A stretch of DNA of 64,000 bases, taken from the NCBI RefSeq assembly GCF_021582875.1, contig NZ_CP091138.1:620001-684000 (forward strand), given 5' to 3'. The notes under the pieces were generated by a model, which ran no database searches, was not told the DNA's origin, and saw nothing but the letters and a program-made list of their open reading frames with translations. A program made the position numbers and the translations under genes. This document shows, piece by piece, positions 18,193 to 26,670 of the stretch. Source of the stretch: Microbacterium sp. KUDC0406. Its GTDB lineage: Bacteria > Actinomycetota > Actinomycetes > Actinomycetales > Microbacteriaceae. Each line of letters opens with the position of its first letter. Position 1 is the stretch's first letter.

Positions 18193-18206
18193 TTGCGCGC
18201 ACGCAA
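18193..18206. promoter_or_regulatory. candidate TetR operator between divergent genes
   Basis: Near-palindrome TTGCGCGCACGCAA with 5-base arms TTGCG/CGCAA and a partly symmetric centre. It lies between the TetR gene (start 18149) and the divergent gene at 18258, close to AT-rich sequence that could hold both promoters. This is an inference from symmetry and position only. Confidence 0.5.
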
Positions 18207-18257
18207 AAACGTCCGTAGAGTCTCAGCACGACACTCGATTGGACGGAGAAACAGACC

Positions 18258-19301
18258 ATGCGGGCCAAAGGAATGACCTACGACACGGGGTTCGTGCGCG
18301 ACGGCAGCAATTCGCGGGAGGTGTTCGACCTGTCACGAGTCCGAGCGGAGCTGGCCATCATCCGGGACGACCTGCACTGCACCGCGGTCCATGTCGTCGG
18401 CAGTGACGCTGATCGCTTGGAGGCCGCTGCCGGGTTTGCCGCAGAACTCGGGATGGAAGTCTGGTTCTCCCCGTACCCGTTGGAACAGACGACCGACCAG
18501 ATCCTCGGCTTCTTCACCGAGTGCGCCGATCGGGCGGAGCGCCTTCGCGCGAAAGGTGCCGAGGTCGTGTTCGTCGCGGGCGTCGAACTGAGCGTCATGA
18601 ACCGCGGATTCATCGACGGCGACGACGTCGATGCGCGGCTCGACGGGCTGCTGGCCGATCCGGAAGGGCGAGAACAGCGCCTCGCCGATGTCAGTCGCGG
18701 TCTCAATGCGTTTCTCGCCGAAGCTGTCGAGCACATCAGGGAGCGCTTTCACGGTCCGGTCACCTATGCCGCGATTCAGTTCGAGGCCGTCGACTGGGAC
18801 CTGTTCGACTTCGTGACCGTAGAGCTCATACGCTCCGCGGCCGTCGCCGACATCTTCCGCTCCGGGGTCCGCACGCTCGTGGCGCAGCACTCCAAGCCGG
18901 TCGCCATCACAGGCTTCGGCACCGCCACATGGCGCGGCGCCGCTGACATGGCTCCGCGCAGCATGGAGATCATCCAGAACGACCCCGCAACCGGGGCGCC
19001 CTCCCGGCTGAGCGACGTGTTCGAGCGCGACGAAGCCGGACAGGCGGAGTACCTCGGCGAGCTTCTGGAGATTTTCGATAGCGAGGGCGTGGACAGCGCG
19101 TTCGTCTTCCTCTTCGCGCTCGACAACCTGCCCCACAGGCCCGGCGGCGACCCTCGCGAAGACCTTGATCTCGCCAGCCTTGGCATCGTCAAAGTCCTCG
19201 AAGACCGAAACGGGATCACTTACCCGCATATGCCGTGGGAGCCCAAGGCTGCCTTCGCCGCCGTAGCCGTGTTCTATGCAGACCGGATGGAGTACGTATG
19301 A
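18258..19301 (+). CDS. TIM-barrel-like protein of a family often labelled abortive infection protein
   Basis: A 347-residue soluble protein with no signal peptide. Repeating strand-helix units (DDLHCTAVHVVG, GMEVWFSPYPLEQTTD, VVFVAGVELSVM, VTYAAIQFEAVDWDLFDFVT, KPVAITGFGTATWRGAAD, VDSAFVFLFALDNLPHR and MPWEPKAAFAA) resemble a glycoside-hydrolase-like TIM barrel, with acidic residues in ...GVELS and a second at the end of a later strand. From memory, actinobacterial homologues of this type carry the name abortive infection protein, but I know of no biochemical proof. It sits in the island, divergent from a TetR repressor, and overlaps the following lipoprotein gene (ATGA), so the two are translationally coupled. 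GGAGAA lies upstream of ATG 18258. Confidence 0.65.
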   Translation: MRAKGMTYDTGFVRDGSNSREVFDLSRVRAELAIIRDDLHCTAVHVVGSDADRLEAAAGFAAELGMEVWFSPYPLEQTTDQILGFFTECADRAERLRAKGAEVVFVAGVELSVMNRGFIDGDDVDARLDGLLADPEGREQRLADVSRGLNAFLAEAVEHIRERFHGPVTYAAIQFEAVDWDLFDFVTVELIRSAAVADIFRSGVRTLVAQHSKPVAITGFGTATWRGAADMAPRSMEIIQNDPATGAPSRLSDVFERDEAGQAEYLGELLEIFDSEGVDSAFVFLFALDNLPHRPGGDPREDLDLASLGIVKVLEDRNGITYPHMPWEPKAAFAAVAVFYADRMEYV

Positions 19302-20032
19302 GCACCCGACTCTTTGCGTTCGCTCTTGTCAGCCTGCTGACAGCAGTCACCCTCACCGCATGCAGCTCGGCCACCGACGTCGACCCCGAGCGTGCGTCAT
19401 TCGCGATCGATGGCGAGGAAGTGACCATTTCGATGGAGTCCAGCGGTGACATCTCATTGCGTCCCGGTGACGTCGACGAGATCGAGGTCACCCGCTGGTT
19501 CACCGGCGGAGGCGACGAGGCGAGTTGGGATTTCACGGGCGATGAACTCACTCTCGCCGTCGAGTGCGGGTTCCTCTCTTCCTGCGAAGTCCGCTATGAG
19601 GTGGTCGTTCCTCGCACAGTTGCTGTCTTCCTTCGCGGATCTAATGCGGATGTACTCGCAACCGGCTTCGAGGCACCGTTGGACATCCGCACAGAGAACG
19701 GCGCCATCATCGTCGAGGACATCGAGGGCGATCTTTCTCTCCGCAGCACCAGCGGCGATCAACAGGCCAAGGGTCTGACGGCTCAGCGCGTCGAAGCTCA
19801 AGCCAGCAGCGGAGCGGTCGACCTCTTCGTCACTGAGGCGCCATCGAGACTCGCTGTCGCGACCGAGAACGGCGCAGTCAGCGTCCAGCTTCCGGATGCG
19901 GCTTACGCTCTATCGGTTCAGACTGACAGCGGTTCGATAGAGAACTCATTCACTGACGACTCTCGCAGTCCACACACCATCGCAGTTACCACCGCGAATG
20001 GTGATATCGCGCTGACTCGCACCGGACCGTAG
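19298..20032 (+). CDS. lipoprotein with DUF4097-like adhesin domain
   Basis: A 244-residue predicted lipoprotein. The signal peptide MSTRLFAFALVSLLTAVTLT ends in the lipobox LTAC, giving a lipidated Cys at about residue 22. The mature part is a regular beta-rich repeat (MESSGDISLRPGDV, TENGAIIVEDIEGDLSLRS, ASSGAVDLFV, TENGAVSVQLPDA, DSGSIENSF and TANGDIALTRTG), the right-handed beta-helix-like pattern of DUF4097 (putative adhesin) proteins. It overlaps the stop of the TIM-barrel-like gene (ATGA), so it should be made together with it and placed on the outer face of the membrane. Its function is not known. Confidence 0.82.
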   Translation: MSTRLFAFALVSLLTAVTLTACSSATDVDPERASFAIDGEEVTISMESSGDISLRPGDVDEIEVTRWFTGGGDEASWDFTGDELTLAVECGFLSSCEVRYEVVVPRTVAVFLRGSNADVLATGFEAPLDIRTENGAIIVEDIEGDLSLRSTSGDQQAKGLTAQRVEAQASSGAVDLFVTEAPSRLAVATENGAVSVQLPDAAYALSVQTDSGSIENSFTDDSRSPHTIAVTTANGDIALTRTGP

Positions 20033-20149
20033 CCGACTACGCGGTGCCCCGGTGTGACCGCATGTCCGGTCACCGCAGCCCCGGCGTGTCACACGCCCGA
20101 CTTCGCTCCGGCCGCCTGCCCCCTCGCGAGGCGTCGTCCCAAACGCGAG

Positions 20150-21020
20150 ATGTCGGCGGGCGACGGTTACAAGTACCTGCTGCGGACAGTCGCGGCCAGC
20201 GACGGCGACAGGTCGCTGTCCACCCCGCTGACGCGTTACTACAATGCCGAGGGCACCCCGCCGGGCCGATGGCTTTGGCGCCGGGGTCGCCACGCTCGGC
20301 AGTGGGCGGATCAGCGCAGGCGATCACGTCTCCGAAGCCCAACTCCAGCTCCTAGTCGGTATGGGCCGTGACCCGATCACGGGGGAACCGCTTGGCCGTG
20401 CGTACCCCGAGTACCGAACCGTGGCCGAGCGGATTGAGGCGCGCACCGAGGCGCTTGATCCATCCCTCGGGCCGGCGTCACGTGCGGAGGCGGTCGTGGC
20501 GATCGAAGCGGAGGAGGCCGAGCGTGGGACGCGACGGGCGGTTGCGGGGTTCGACTTCACGTTCTCGGTCCCGAAGTTCGCGAGCGTGCTGTGGGCGGTT
20601 GCGGATGCCGGGACGCAGACGTTGATCGCCGCCGCGTTCGACCACTACGACAGCCGGGCGGGCGACCCCCATCTGCACACGCACGTTGTCATCAGCAACA
20701 AGGTGCAGACCGTCCTCGATGGCAAATGGCGGTCGCTGGATGGACGGCCGATGCACGTCGCTGTCGTCGCGCTCTCCGAACTGCACGAGGCGGTCTTCGC
20801 GGACCACCTCACCCGAATGCTCGGCGTCTTTGGGAAGCGCGGGATAGAGGCCGCGACCGGAACCCCGCCTTGGCGATCACCGGGGTGCCGGAGGCACTGG
20901 TCAAGGAGTTCTCCACTCGTGCCCGGCACATCGGCGCAGAGACCGACCGACTCATCGTGCGCTACGTCGAGACGCATGGGCGGCGGCCGTCGCCGGCGAC
21001 GATCATGAAGCTCCGCGCCC
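20150..21020 (+). pseudogene. MobF (TrwC-type) relaxase, decayed and cut at attR
   Basis: N-terminal relaxase sequence spread over three frames: MSAGDGYKYLLRTVAASDGD then LTRYYNAEGTPPGRW with the catalytic tyrosine region, next GAGVATLGSGRISAGDHVSE through VPKFASVLWAVADAGTQTLI, then FDHYDSRAGDPHLHTHVVIS with the metal-binding HxHxH, and finally RDRNPALAITGVPEALVKEF to PATIMKLRAQ. Breaks lie near 20265 and 20830. Between TQTLI and FDHYD about 45 residues usual for the family are missing, an in-frame deletion inside the catalytic domain. The sequence then stops at the start of the 32-bp repeat, so the helicase part is gone. An active relaxase is very unlikely. Confidence 0.85.
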
Positions 21021-21052
21021 AGGGGTCGCAGGTTCAAATCCTGTCAGCCCGA
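21021..21052 (+). repeat. attR: right copy of the 32-bp tRNA-Pro direct repeat
   Basis: Identical to 10741-10772 and carries only the 3' part of the tRNA, so it is not a second functional tRNA gene. It marks the right border of the island; chromosomal genes follow. Confidence 0.9.
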
Positions 21053-21058
21053 TCATTT

Positions 21059-21090
21059 AGGGTCGGAATCTCGCAAGAGTTTCCGACCCT
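21059..21090 (+). terminator. hairpin after attR
   Basis: Stem AGGGTCGGAA pairing with TTCCGACCCT around a 12-base loop, 7 bases after attR. This is the position expected for the original terminator of tRNA-Pro before island insertion. The rest of 21053-21300 holds no gene I can support. Confidence 0.7.
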
Positions 21091-21300
21091 TCTGCGTGTC
21101 TGGGAGAAGCCAACCCTCCAGTTCTGCCGCAGGGAAGAGACCAGCGCGCTCGCGGCCGCGGTGTGCGCCGAGAACGCGGTACGGCGTACACTGAACTCGC
21201 GCGGTCGGAGGCACAACGAGACCACGGCCGCAGGATGTCAAGGGGCATGCCTCCGTCACGGACGCCGTGCAGGCTACGGACCACAGAGTCAGGAGCCCGC

Positions 21301-22371
21301 ATGACCCCGCAGAGCACCGCCGAACCCGAGACTCCCGCCGAACCCGAGACCCCCGGCGAACCCGAGGCGCCCGCCGAACCCGAGGCGCCCGCCGAACCCG
21401 AGACTCCGGCGGAGATCGATGGCCGATCCTGGCGGCTGGCCGTGCGCCGCGCACTTCGCGCCTTCGGCATCGACGAGTGCCCTGACATCGCCGCGAGCCT
21501 GACGTTCTACGCGATCCTCGCCCTGGTCCCGGCCGTGATGGTGTCGTTCTCGATCGTCAGCCTGCTCGGCCGCAGGGACGAGACCGCACGCATCGTCGCG
21601 GACGTCACCACAGCTCTGATGCCGGACATCTCGGACGATGCGGTTCACGACGCGATCACGCGGATCGCCGACGCGCGGCTGTCCGGGATACTGCTCGTCT
21701 TCGCACTCGCACTGACCGCATGGGCCGTCGCGCGTTACGTCGCGGCCCTCGGACGAGGGATGAACCGCATCTACGGAGTTCCCGAGGGGCGTCCGGCATG
21801 GCGGCTGAAGGCCGGTCAGCTGCTGATCGCGGTGGTCGTCATCATCTGCACGGCGCTGATCCTGGCGATCCTCACCTTCACCGATGCCGTCGCCGAGACC
21901 CTGGGCGAGTCGTTCGGAATCGGCGACGTGACCCTGCTCGTCTGGCGCATCCTGCGGTGGCCGCTGCTCGCCGCGATCGTCGTGTTCGTCCTCGCCTTCC
22001 TCTACTACTTCTCGCCGAACGTGAAGCCGTCGCACTTCCGCTGGATGAGCCTGGGCGCCGCAGCGGCCGTCGTCGTGCTGGTGCTCGCCTCGCTCGGGTT
22101 CTGGCTCTACGTGGCGAACGTCGCCGACTACGACCGTCTCTACGGCGCATTCGCAGGAGTCATCATCTTCGTGCTGTGGCTGTGGATCGCGAACATGGCG
22201 ATCCTCGTCGGCGCGGAATTCGATGCCGAAGTGGAGCGCGTGAGGCAGCTGCAGGCCGGCGTGCCCGCCGAGATCCAGGTGCAGGTGCCCTTGCGGGACG
22301 CCCGTCGGATCGCGCAGGGTGTACGGCGCGATCGCGAAGAGGAGGCGGATGCACGCCGCATCCGCCGCTGA
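21301..22371 (+). CDS. YihY/virulence factor BrkB family membrane protein
   Basis: Inner-membrane protein of 356 residues with six predicted helices, in the YihY/BrkB family (once annotated RNase BN). Key family features are LTFYAILALVPAVMVSFSIV in helix 1, SGILLVFALALTAWAVARYV, LAFLYYFSPNVKPSHFRWMS, and YGAFAGVIIFVLWLWIANMA then ILVGAEFDAEVER at the end. The N-terminus carries five copies of a six-residue repeat (see 21319-21408). The function is unsettled; a transport or envelope role is generally assumed. ATG 21301 is the first start that includes the whole repeat without a long extra leader. It lies just outside the island on the chromosomal side. Confidence 0.9.
   Translation: MTPQSTAEPETPAEPETPGEPEAPAEPEAPAEPETPAEIDGRSWRLAVRRALRAFGIDECPDIAASLTFYAILALVPAVMVSFSIVSLLGRRDETARIVADVTTALMPDISDDAVHDAITRIADARLSGILLVFALALTAWAVARYVAALGRGMNRIYGVPEGRPAWRLKAGQLLIAVVVIICTALILAILTFTDAVAETLGESFGIGDVTLLVWRILRWPLLAAIVVFVLAFLYYFSPNVKPSHFRWMSLGAAAAVVVLVLASLGFWLYVANVADYDRLYGAFAGVIIFVLWLWIANMAILVGAEFDAEVERVRQLQAGVPAEIQVQVPLRDARRIAQGVRRDREEEADARRIRR
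21319..21408 (+). repeat. five 18-bp tandem repeats in the yihY-like N-terminus
   Basis: Five in-frame 18-bp units with consensus GCCGAACCCGAGRCKCCC encode (A/G)EP-E-(T/A)-P, an acidic and proline-rich spacer before the first helix. Such repeats vary in copy number by slippage. Confidence 0.85.
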
Positions 22372-22417
22372 TGTTCCCGTCGCTGTCAAGGCCACTGCGC
22401 GGATGAAGCCGCACCGA

Positions 22418-22423
22418 TAGCTT
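22418..22423 (+). promoter_or_regulatory. -10 box of a leaderless promoter (permease)
   Basis: TAGCTT, a 6-base spacer, then ATG at 22430; the same layout as other leaderless candidates here. Confidence 0.5.
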
Positions 22424-22429
22424 CGCCAG

Positions 22430-23856
22430 ATGACGACCGAGATGAACGATGGCGAGACGAACGATCCGGCATCCCGGGACGGGGCGGGTGCGCCCGACCG
22501 CTTGCGTCGCGCGATCACCGGACCTCTGCTCTTCGCGTTCATCCTCGGGGACGTGCTCGGCGCTGGAATCTATGCGCTCATGGGCGTGCTCTCCGCCCAG
22601 GTCGGCGGGATGCTGTGGGCTCCGCTCCTGCTCGCTCTGCTGCTCGCACTGCTCACTGCAGGGTCCTATGCAGAACTCGTGACGAAGTATCCGCGCGCCG
22701 GCGGCGCTGCGGTCTTCGCCGAACGCGCCTTCCACAGCCGCATCCTCTCCTTCCTCGTCGGCTTCAGCATGATGGCGGCCGGGGTGGTGAGCGCCGCCGG
22801 TCTCGCGATCGCGTTCGCGGGTGACTATCTGCAGACGTTCTTCGCTCTGCCCGTGATCCCGGTGGCGATGGTGTTCCTCATCATCGTCGCAGCGCTCAAC
22901 GCCCGCGGCATCCGCGAATCGATGGGGGCCAACCTCGTCATGACGGCGATCGAGGTCAGCGGCCTCGTGATCGTGATCGTCGTGGTCGGCATCTTCGTCG
23001 CCGGCGGCGGGGAGACGTCACCCGTGTGGCGCAGGCTCCGGGCGACACCTCCCTCGGCTTCGCGATCCTCGGCGGCGCGATCATCGCCTACTACTCGTTC
23101 GTGGGGTTCGAGACCTCCGCGAACGTCATCGAGGAGGTCAGGCGGCCCTCCCGCACCTACCCGAAGGCGCTGTTCGGAGCGCTCATCACCGCGGGTGTCG
23201 TCTACGTCCTGGTGGGCATGGCGAGTTCGGCGGCGCTGCCGCCGGAGCAGCTGTCGGATTCCAGCGGCCCTCTGCTCGCCGTCGTCGAAGCGACCGGCAT
23301 CGGCGTTCCGTCCTGGCTGTTCAGCCTCATCGCCCTCATCGCCGTCGCGAACGGCGCACTGCTCACCATGATCATGGCCAGCCGCCTCGTCTACGGGATG
23401 GCCGAGCAGGGCCTGCTGCCCAGCGTCCTCGCACGCGTGCTGCCCCGACGGAGGACGCCGTGGGTCGCGATCGCCGCCACGACCCTGGTGGCGGTGCTGC
23501 TGACGCTCATCGGCGACCTGGCGACGCTTGCGGAGACCGTCGTCCTGCTGCTGCTGTTCGTCTTCATGAGCGCGAACGTCTCCGTCCTCGCCCTGCGACG
23601 GGACCACGTGGAGCACGATCATTTCCGAGTATGGACGTTCGTGCCCGTGCTCGGAATCGCCTCCTGCATCCTGCTGCTCACTCAGCAGCGTCCCGAGGTG
23701 TGGCTCTTCGGTGCCATCCTGCTCGCCGTCGGAGGGGTGCTGTACCTGCTGGCGCGGTGGGGTCGCGGGCGCGAGACGCGAGTCGGCGACCAGAACCCGC
23801 CTCGCCAGGAGGCTGATGCAGAAGCCGATCAGGAAGCCGATCCGACGGCACGGTGA
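22430..23856 (+). CDS. APC superfamily amino-acid permease, one frame break
   Basis: Amino-acid or polyamine transporter with about 12 membrane helices, 475 residues after repair. Helix 1 has the APC signature LLFAFILGDVLGAGIYALMG with the GxG unwound motif; AIIAYYSFVGFETSANVIEE and RPSRTYPKALFGALI are the helix 6 region and the loop after it, typical of the family. A short hydrophilic C-terminal tail follows the last helix. The frame breaks at the G run 23009-23012; one added base gives AGGGGDVTRVAQAPGDTSLG and joins both halves. The substrate is unknown. Confidence 0.88.
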
Positions 23857-23918
23857 CGATTCCCGGCCACGACGGATCCGCGATCACGACGGATCCCCGT
23901 TCACGAGCCGGTCAAGCC

Positions 23919-24764
23919 CTACTGACTGCGCGCCAGGCGATCCACCTCTTCCGCCGCCGCCGCAGCCCGTTCCTTCGCGGTTGCTTCCCGCTCGCCCGCC
24001 TCGTCGACCTGCTCCCGCGCCGCCTTCACCTCGCCCCGTACGCGCTCCAGCTCCTGCGCCAGCTCCGCAGCCCTCGCATCCAGCCGCTCCGCCCGCGCTT
24101 CAGCCTCAGCGCGCTCCTTCCCGATCCTGCCGAGCTCGTGCTCCGCGCGATCCCGCGCCTTCTCCGCCTCGCGAACCGCCGCCTCCGCGGCCTTGCGCTC
24201 ACGCCGTGCGCGCACCTCGTCCTCGGGCACGGTGCCGACGGGCCGCGGCTCCGGCGCCCCGCCACCCACCACGGCCGCGAGGTCGACCGGATCGTTCGAC
24301 AGCTCCCGCACCAGCCGCCCGGAAGCCACGGCCGCCGAAGCATCCGGATCGAAGAACGCGGCGGCGATCGTCCGCTGCACGGCATCCGCCGTCGACGCCG
24401 AGACCTTCCCGCCGGTCGCCGACGCCAGGGCGACAGCCTCCTGCGCCAGCTGGGTCGTCAGCGCCCGGCGCCGGCCACCGAGCCTGGCGAGCGTCGCGGC
24501 GTCGAGATCGTCCTGCGCCTCGCGCAGCTCCGCGGCGAGCTGCAGCACCTGAGCGAGCCGGTCGGCCCGCTCCTGTGCGAACACGTTCACCACCCAGGCG
24601 GCGACGGACGGCTTCGGCAGCGCACGGATCCGCTTCGTCAGGCCGGGATCGGATGCCGCGGACGCGCGCGCGTTGCGCTCGGCGATGAACCCGGCCGGCG
24701 GGAGCGCGTACAGCTCGACCGCCGTCCTGGCCAGCAGCTGCTCGTCGTTCGGAGCGTCGCTCAT
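23919..24764 (-). CDS. hypothetical coiled-coil protein
   Basis: A 281-residue soluble protein of unknown function. The N-terminal half has a conserved-looking region (ERNARASAASDPGLTKRIRA then LPKPSVAAWVVNVFAQE) that I associate with uncharacterised actinobacterial proteins. The C-terminal half, from about residue 185, is a long charged alpha-helix (RRERKAAEAAVREAEKARDR, ERLDARAAELAQELERVRGE), probably a coiled coil. There is no signal peptide or membrane segment. It is transcribed alone, 44 bases before the siderophore ATPase gene on the same strand. Confidence 0.8.
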   Translation of the reverse strand: MSDAPNDEQLLARTAVELYALPPAGFIAERNARASAASDPGLTKRIRALPKPSVAAWVVNVFAQERADRLAQVLQLAAELREAQDDLDAATLARLGGRRRALTTQLAQEAVALASATGGKVSASTADAVQRTIAAAFFDPDASAAVASGRLVRELSNDPVDLAAVVGGGAPEPRPVGTVPEDEVRARRERKAAEAAVREAEKARDRAEHELGRIGKERAEAEARAERLDARAAELAQELERVRGEVKAAREQVDEAGEREATAKERAAAAAEEVDRLARSQ

Positions 24765-24808
24765 CGAGCCTCCATGGCCGCGAGCATACGCCTCCCTGCG
24801 ACGGCGTC

Positions 24809-25615
24809 TCAGCCCCGGTGCACGTCCACCGGAACGATCATCGGAGTGCCGGCGACCGGATCGGGCACGACGACCGCCTCGAGGTCGAACACGTCGCGCA
24901 GCAGCTCCACAGTCACCACGTCGCCGGGGGCACCCTCGGCGACGATCCGGCCGTCGCGCATCGCGACGAGATGGTCGGCGTAGCGCGTCGCGAGATTCAG
25001 CTCGTGCATGACCACCACCACCTGCGTGCCGCGCTCACGCGACAGACGCACGAGCAGCTGCAGCAGTTCCACCTGGTGCGCGAGATCGAGGTAGGTGGTC
25101 GGCTCGTCGAGCAGCAGGATGTCGGGTTCCTGAGCCAGCGCCATCGCCACCCAGGCGCGCTGGCGCTGGCCGCCCGAGAGCTCGTCGATCGGGCGATCCG
25201 CGAACCCGGTCATCCCCGTCACCTGCAGAGCGTCGGCGACGACCTCGTCGTCGCGGCGATCGCGGCCGCCGAGCCAGCCCCGATGCGGCGTGCGGCCGCG
25301 GTCGACGAGATCGGCCACGCTGATCCCGTCCGGGGCCACCGGCGTCTGGGGGAGGAGGCCGACGATCCGCGCCACCTCCTTCGTGGGCAGACCGGCGATC
25401 GAGGCGCCGTCGAGCAGGACCGATCCGCGGCGCGGGCGCAGCAGCCGCGCGAGCGACCGCAGCAGTGTCGACTTGCCGCAGCCGTTGCCGCCCACGATCA
25501 TCGTGATCCCGGAACCGGGCAGGGCGAGCGAGAGGCCGTCGATCACCGGCTCGCCGTCGTACCCGACGACGAGATCCCGGGCCTCCAGGGCGTGCGCCGT
25601 GATCTGTTCCGTCAT
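24809..25615 (-). CDS. iron-siderophore ABC transporter, ATP-binding protein (FecE/FhuC type)
   Basis: ATPase subunit of a ferric siderophore importer, 268 residues. Walker A GGNGCGKST near residue 43, signature LSGGQRQRAWVAMAL, Walker B LLLDEPTTYLDLAHQ and the H-loop histidine in VVMHELNLA are all present. ATG 25615 overlaps the stop of the permease gene (4 bases). It is the last gene of the four-gene operon 28750-24809 on the minus strand. Confidence 0.95.
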   Translation of the reverse strand: MTEQITAHALEARDLVVGYDGEPVIDGLSLALPGSGITMIVGGNGCGKSTLLRSLARLLRPRRGSVLLDGASIAGLPTKEVARIVGLLPQTPVAPDGISVADLVDRGRTPHRGWLGGRDRRDDEVVADALQVTGMTGFADRPIDELSGGQRQRAWVAMALAQEPDILLLDEPTTYLDLAHQVELLQLLVRLSRERGTQVVVVMHELNLATRYADHLVAMRDGRIVAEGAPGDVVTVELLRDVFDLEAVVVPDPVAGTPMIVPVDVHRG

Positions 25616-26670
25616 GCGCGGGTGCGTCCTCTCATCAGCAGGTACAGCAGGAAGGGCGCGCCGATCGCCCCGGTGACGACCCCGACCGGAAGGTCGGTCG
25701 GGAAGGCGTGCTGGGCCACCGCGTCTCCGCCGAGCACCACGATGGCCCCGACGAGGGCCGCCGCCGCAGGCAGGGCCGAGTCCCGTCGCACCACCCGGAG
25801 GGCGATCGGTCCCGCCAGGAACGCGACGAACGCGATCGGCCCGGTGAGCGAGGTCGCGACGGCGACGAGGAGCACGGCGCACAGGATCAGCAGCATCCTC
25901 ACGCGTTGCGGACGAGCACCGAGCGCGGTGGCCGAGTCGTCCCCGAGACGGAGCACGGGCAGCCGCGTGGCAGCGAGCAGGGCGACGACGAGCAGGACGA
26001 CGAGCACCGGCGCCGTGGGCCCGAGCTGGTCCCAGAGGCTGCGGCTGAGCGATCCGGCCATCCACACCGTCGCCTGCTCGGCCGCGTTGATGTCGGAGCG
26101 GGTGAGCACATAGCTGATGACCGCCTGCAGCGCGGCGGCGACGGCGATGCCCACCAGTACGAAGCGCAAGCCCGACAGCCCCCGGCGGTACGCGAGCACC
26201 CAGATCAGCAGTGCGGTCAGCACGCCGCCGGCGATCGCCGCCACCGACACGACCAGCCCGGATGCGCCGAAGAACGAGATCGCCGTGATCGCCGCGGCGC
26301 TCGAACCCGCGCTGATGCCGATCACGTCGGGGCTCGCGAGCACATTGCGCAGCAGCGTCTGGAACAGCATGCCGCCCAGGCCGAAGGCCGCGCCCACCAG
26401 CAGGGCCCCGATCGCGCGCGGAAGCCGCAGCTCGACGACGGCGAAGCTCGCCCCCGGCACGGTCTCTCCACCGAGCGCGCGCAGCACGTCGAGCAGGGGG
26501 ATCGTCTTCGTCCCGAAGACGAGCGCGACCAGGAACAGCGCGATCACCGCGAGCGCGAGGACGCCCAGCAGGATGCCGTCGCGCGTGGCGCTCCGCCGTC
26601 GCGCAGTGCGCAGCAGCGTGGCGGCATCCGTCGCGGGGCGCCCGGAAGACACGAGGTCGAGTGCGCTCAC
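25612..26670 (-). CDS. iron-siderophore ABC transporter permease (FecCD), second subunit
   Basis: FecCD-type permease of 352 residues with about nine helices. Motifs include ELRLPRAIGALLVGAAFGLG, NVLASPDVIGISAGSSAAAI, ALGARPQRVRML, and SLTGPIAFVAFLAGPIALRV with the conserved Gly-Pro of the coupling region. It starts with GTG at 26670, overlapping the upstream permease stop (GTGA), and ends overlapping the ATPase gene. It should pair with the other permease to form the channel. Confidence 0.95.
   Translation of the reverse strand: MSALDLVSSGRPATDAATLLRTARRRSATRDGILLGVLALAVIALFLVALVFGTKTIPLLDVLRALGGETVPGASFAVVELRLPRAIGALLVGAAFGLGGMLFQTLLRNVLASPDVIGISAGSSAAAITAISFFGASGLVVSVAAIAGGVLTALLIWVLAYRRGLSGLRFVLVGIAVAAALQAVISYVLTRSDINAAEQATVWMAGSLSRSLWDQLGPTAPVLVVLLVVALLAATRLPVLRLGDDSATALGARPQRVRMLLILCAVLLVAVATSLTGPIAFVAFLAGPIALRVVRRDSALPAAAALVGAIVVLGGDAVAQHAFPTDLPVGVVTGAIGAPFLLYLLMRGRTRA

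Noticed and set aside
21021..21052. A second tRNA gene
   Set aside because: Only the 3' 32 bases are present; no acceptor 5' strand, D arm or anticodon arm can be formed, so it is the att repeat.
22430..23856. Amino-acid permease as a pseudogene
   Set aside because: The only break is at a G4 run and one added base restores the full transporter, as in many clearly essential genes here.
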